Of a stretch of 21,699 nucleotides of DNA, positions 20,188-21,699 are shown in pieces (position 1 is the first letter of the stretch; every line of letters begins with the position of its first letter). The notes under the pieces are model-generated. The model was not told where the DNA came from and did no database searches. It saw nothing but the letters and a program-made list of their open reading frames with translations. The DNA is taken from NCBI GenBank assembly GCA_033856535.1, contig JAWVEV010000015.1:1-21699 (forward strand), written 5' to 3'. Source of the DNA: JAWVEV01 sp033856535. Its GTDB lineage: Bacteria; Actinomycetota; Thermoleophilia; Miltoncostaeales; Miltoncostaeaceae. A program made the position numbers and the translations under genes.

Positions 20188-21185
20188 CGTGGCGGTGCCT
20201 CCTCCTCGTCGGCGCCCAGCACGCGCGAGACCAGCCGTTTGCTGAGCGTGGGCAGCCCATGCGCCATGCGGGCGGCCCGCTCGGCGTGCATCTGGGCCCA
20301 GGCGACCGCCGGCGCGGCGGTGTCCCCGGCCGGGCGGGCGAGGATCGCCAGCACGCCCGAGATCCGGTTCACCAGGTCGCGCCGGTCGACCACGTCGTCG
20401 ACCTGCCCGTTCGCCTTCTGCACCTCGGCCTTGCCGAAGTCCTCGGGCAGCCGCTCGCGGGTGGTCTGCTCGATGACGCGCGGCCCGGAGAACGCGATCA
20501 GGGCGCCCGGCTCGGCGTAGGTCACGTCGCCGAGGGCGGCGAAGGAGGCCCAGACGCCGCCCGTGGTGGGGTGGCAGAGGACCAGCACGATCGGCAGCTC
20601 GGCCTCGTGCATCGCCTCGAAGGCGACCACGGTCTTGGCCATCTGCATCAGGGCCAGCACGCCCTCCTGCATGCGCGCGCCGCCCGAGGCGGTCAGGACG
20701 ATCAGCGGCAGGTGCCGCTCGACCGAGCGGTCGCAGGCGCGGGCGAGCTTCTCGCCCACCACCGAGCCCATGGAGCCACCGAGGAAGCCGAAGTCCATCG
20801 CCGCGACCACGCAGGGCTGGCCGCCCACCTCGAGCTCCGCGCAGACGAGGGCCTCGCCCAGGCCGCTGGCCTCGGCGCGCTCGAGCCGGTCCGGGTAGGG
20901 CTGGAGGTCGACGAACTGGAGCGGGTCGGAGGCGCGCAGCTCGGGCCAGAGCTCGCGCCACTCGCCGCCCTCGGCCAGCTGGTCGAGCCGCTCGCGGGCC
21001 GACACCGGGAAGTGGTGGCCGCAGACCGGGCAGACGCGCAGGTTCCGGCGCATCTCCTCGGCGCGGTAGTGGCTGTGGCAGCTCGGGCAGGAGCGGTCGT
21101 CGCCCGGGCCGCGCTTGGCGGGAGGGGCGGGGGACTTGCGCCGACGCAGCTTGTCGACGGAGACCTGGATGGAGGGCTTCGACAA
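20184..21185 (-). CDS. accD: Acetyl-CoA carboxylase carboxyltransferase subunit beta
   Basis: The 333-residue product is the beta half of the acetyl-CoA carboxylase carboxyltransferase. A zinc ribbon lies at the N-terminus with CPSC (Cys33, Cys36) and CPVC (Cys52, Cys55). The crotonase-like core shows AAMDFGFLGGSMGSVVGEKL, LTASGGARMQEGVLALMQMA and CHPTTGGVWASFAALGDV. The only suitable start is a TTG at 21185-21183; no ATG or GTG precedes the zinc ribbon and no Shine-Dalgarno is seen, but a CATAAT box lies 10 bases upstream, suggesting an almost leaderless message. The last 35 residues, rich in Arg and Glu, run into the coupled accA. Separate accD and accA is the classic bacterial layout, unlike the fused acyl-CoA carboxylase subunits typical of mycobacteria. 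Confidence 0.95.
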   Translation of the reverse strand: MSKPSIQVSVDKLRRRKSPAPPAKRGPGDDRSCPSCHSHYRAEEMRRNLRVCPVCGHHFPVSARERLDQLAEGGEWRELWPELRASDPLQFVDLQPYPDRLERAEASGLGEALVCAELEVGGQPCVVAAMDFGFLGGSMGSVVGEKLARACDRSVERHLPLIVLTASGGARMQEGVLALMQMAKTVVAFEAMHEAELPIVLVLCHPTTGGVWASFAALGDVTYAEPGALIAFSGPRVIEQTTRERLPEDFGKAEVQKANGQVDDVVDRRDLVNRISGVLAILARPAGDTAAPAVAWAQMHAERAARMAHGLPTLSKRLVSRVLGADEEEAPPR

Positions 21186-21195
21186 AGTGCGCGGG

Positions 21196-21201
21196 ATTAT
21201 G
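21196..21201 (-). promoter_or_regulatory. -10 box of the accD-accA operon
   Basis: The minus strand reads CATAAT, 10 bases, then the TTG start at 21185. A transcript start at the A at 21188 would leave a leader of 3 bases. This AT-rich box stands out in a GC-rich surrounding. Confidence 0.5.
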
Positions 21202-21213
21202 GCATTGCCCGCA

Positions 21214-21230
21214 CCCGGCCTACGGCCGGG
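21214..21230 (-). terminator. Hairpin at the end of the RsbA-like gene
   Basis: CCCGGCC at 21214-21220 pairs perfectly with GGCCGGG at 21224-21230 over a 3-base loop. It overlaps the stop codon of the RsbA-like gene and lies just before the accD -10 box. It could terminate that transcript; no T-tract follows. Confidence 0.4.
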
Positions 21231-21699
21231 CCCGGAGGCGCACCGTCGACCCGCCCGCGCCGGCGCGCACCTCGACCAGGTCCGCGAGGTGCCGGGCCAG
21301 CCAGAGGCCCCAGCCGCCGCCGCCGTGGCCCGGGGGCGGGAGGAAGCCCTGGAGGGGGTCGCGGATGCCGCCGCCGCGGTCCTCGATCTCGCAGACGACG
21401 GCCCCGTCCTCGCTCCAGATGCGCAGGACCCCGCCCCCGCCGCCGTGGCGGATCGCGTTGGTGACCAGCTCGTGGGCGGCGAGCACCACGTCGTCGGTGC
21501 GCTGGGCCGAGAGCCCGCAGCGCCGGCACTCCTCGGCCACCATCGCGCGGGCGCTCCCGGGCTGCTCGCCGAACTCGACGGCGAGGTGCCCCGGCGGCGG
21601 CGGATCCAGCGGCACGTCGAGGCGCCGGCTCACCTCGGCCGGGTCGCGGTAGTCCCGGTTTGGCCGCACGCCCTCCGGGCCGAGGGTGCAGGGGTGCGT
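21220..21699 (-). CDS. RsbA/RsbW-like anti-sigma regulator, HATPase domain (5' partial)
   Basis: The frame is open from the right edge of the window to a TAG at 21222-21220. The visible part has a linker (RPNRDYRDPAEVSRRLDVPL) followed by a GHKL ATPase domain: N-box DDVVLAAHELVTNAIRHGG, G1-like CEIEDRGGGIRDP, and a Gly-rich ATP lid GHGGGGWGLWLARHLADLV. This matches the C-terminal kinase part of RsbA-type anti-sigma regulators, in which a MEDS sensory domain precedes the linker. A GTG at 21669 could start a stand-alone 149-residue protein, but in-frame codons continue to the edge (CTLGPEGV precedes it) and look like the end of such a domain, so I treat it as truncated. It likely binds an anti-anti-sigma factor or sigma-B-like factor. 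Confidence 0.8.
   Translation of the reverse strand, partial: THPCTLGPEGVRPNRDYRDPAEVSRRLDVPLDPPPPGHLAVEFGEQPGSARAMVAEECRRCGLSAQRTDDVVLAAHELVTNAIRHGGGGGVLRIWSEDGAVVCEIEDRGGGIRDPLQGFLPPPGHGGGGWGLWLARHLADLVEVRAGAGGSTVRLRARP

Noticed and set aside
1..21699. tRNA or rRNA genes, CRISPR arrays, insertion sequences, phage genes or attachment sites
   Set aside because: I read both strands and found no cloverleaf with a conserved T-loop, no regularly spaced direct repeats, no transposase or integrase motif and no terminal inverted repeats. Base composition is uniform along the window.

Overview
The window is very GC-rich (clearly above 70% by eye) and gene-dense. GTG starts are common, neighbouring genes often overlap by 1-4 bases, and several genes look leaderless. 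The gene content (NDH-1 with a NYN-domain gene behind nuoN, type-2 IleRS, MEDS/HATPase-type regulator, PolX with PHP domain, bacterial-type accD-accA) suggests a chromosomal segment of an actinobacterium, perhaps a Thermoleophilia-like lineage. The phylum is inferred from protein resemblance, not from a marker gene. I see no rRNA, tRNA, IS element, phage gene or CRISPR array.

Layout. Positions 1-3989 (+) hold the end of a respiratory complex I operon: the nuoL 3' end, nuoM, nuoN and a NYN-domain nuclease-like gene. From 6163 down to 3986 (-) runs a set of two half-size TSUP permease genes and a type II NADH dehydrogenase, which meets the NYN gene tail to tail. otsB (+, 6210-7016) and polX (-, 8770-7034) converge. 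From 8869 to 12351 (+) lie an L,D-transpeptidase, a thioredoxin, an 89-residue unknown and a GNAT-AAA+ fusion. This group converges on the (-) pair HAD phosphatase-ileS (16171-12348). A 50-bp divergent promoter region separates that pair from the (+) group of a LOG-like protein, an alpha/beta hydrolase, a diacylglycerol-kinase-like lipid kinase, a 102-residue unknown and an OsmC-family protein (16222-19178). The last part (-) carries accD-accA, preceded by the 3' part of an RsbA-like regulator cut by the window edge.

Functional picture. The left side is respiratory: proton-pumping NDH-1 and non-pumping NDH-2 lie back to back, so both routes for NADH to quinone are encoded within 5.4 kb. The rest is housekeeping: cell-wall cross-linking, thiol and peroxide chemistry, lipid phosphorylation, fatty-acid initiation, tRNA charging and DNA repair.

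The points I find most worth following are: an IleRS whose HIGH signature is rearranged to GxHH, a form linked to extreme mupirocin resistance; two tandem perfect hairpins between nuoM and nuoN that may control nuoN translation; a GNAT-AAA+ fusion; two convergent gene pairs sharing palindromic 4-base stop overlaps (CTAG and TTAA); repeated TANNNT boxes 6-10 bases upstream of start codons; and three genes whose homology begins before any usual start codon. I found no single obvious new defence or mobile system.
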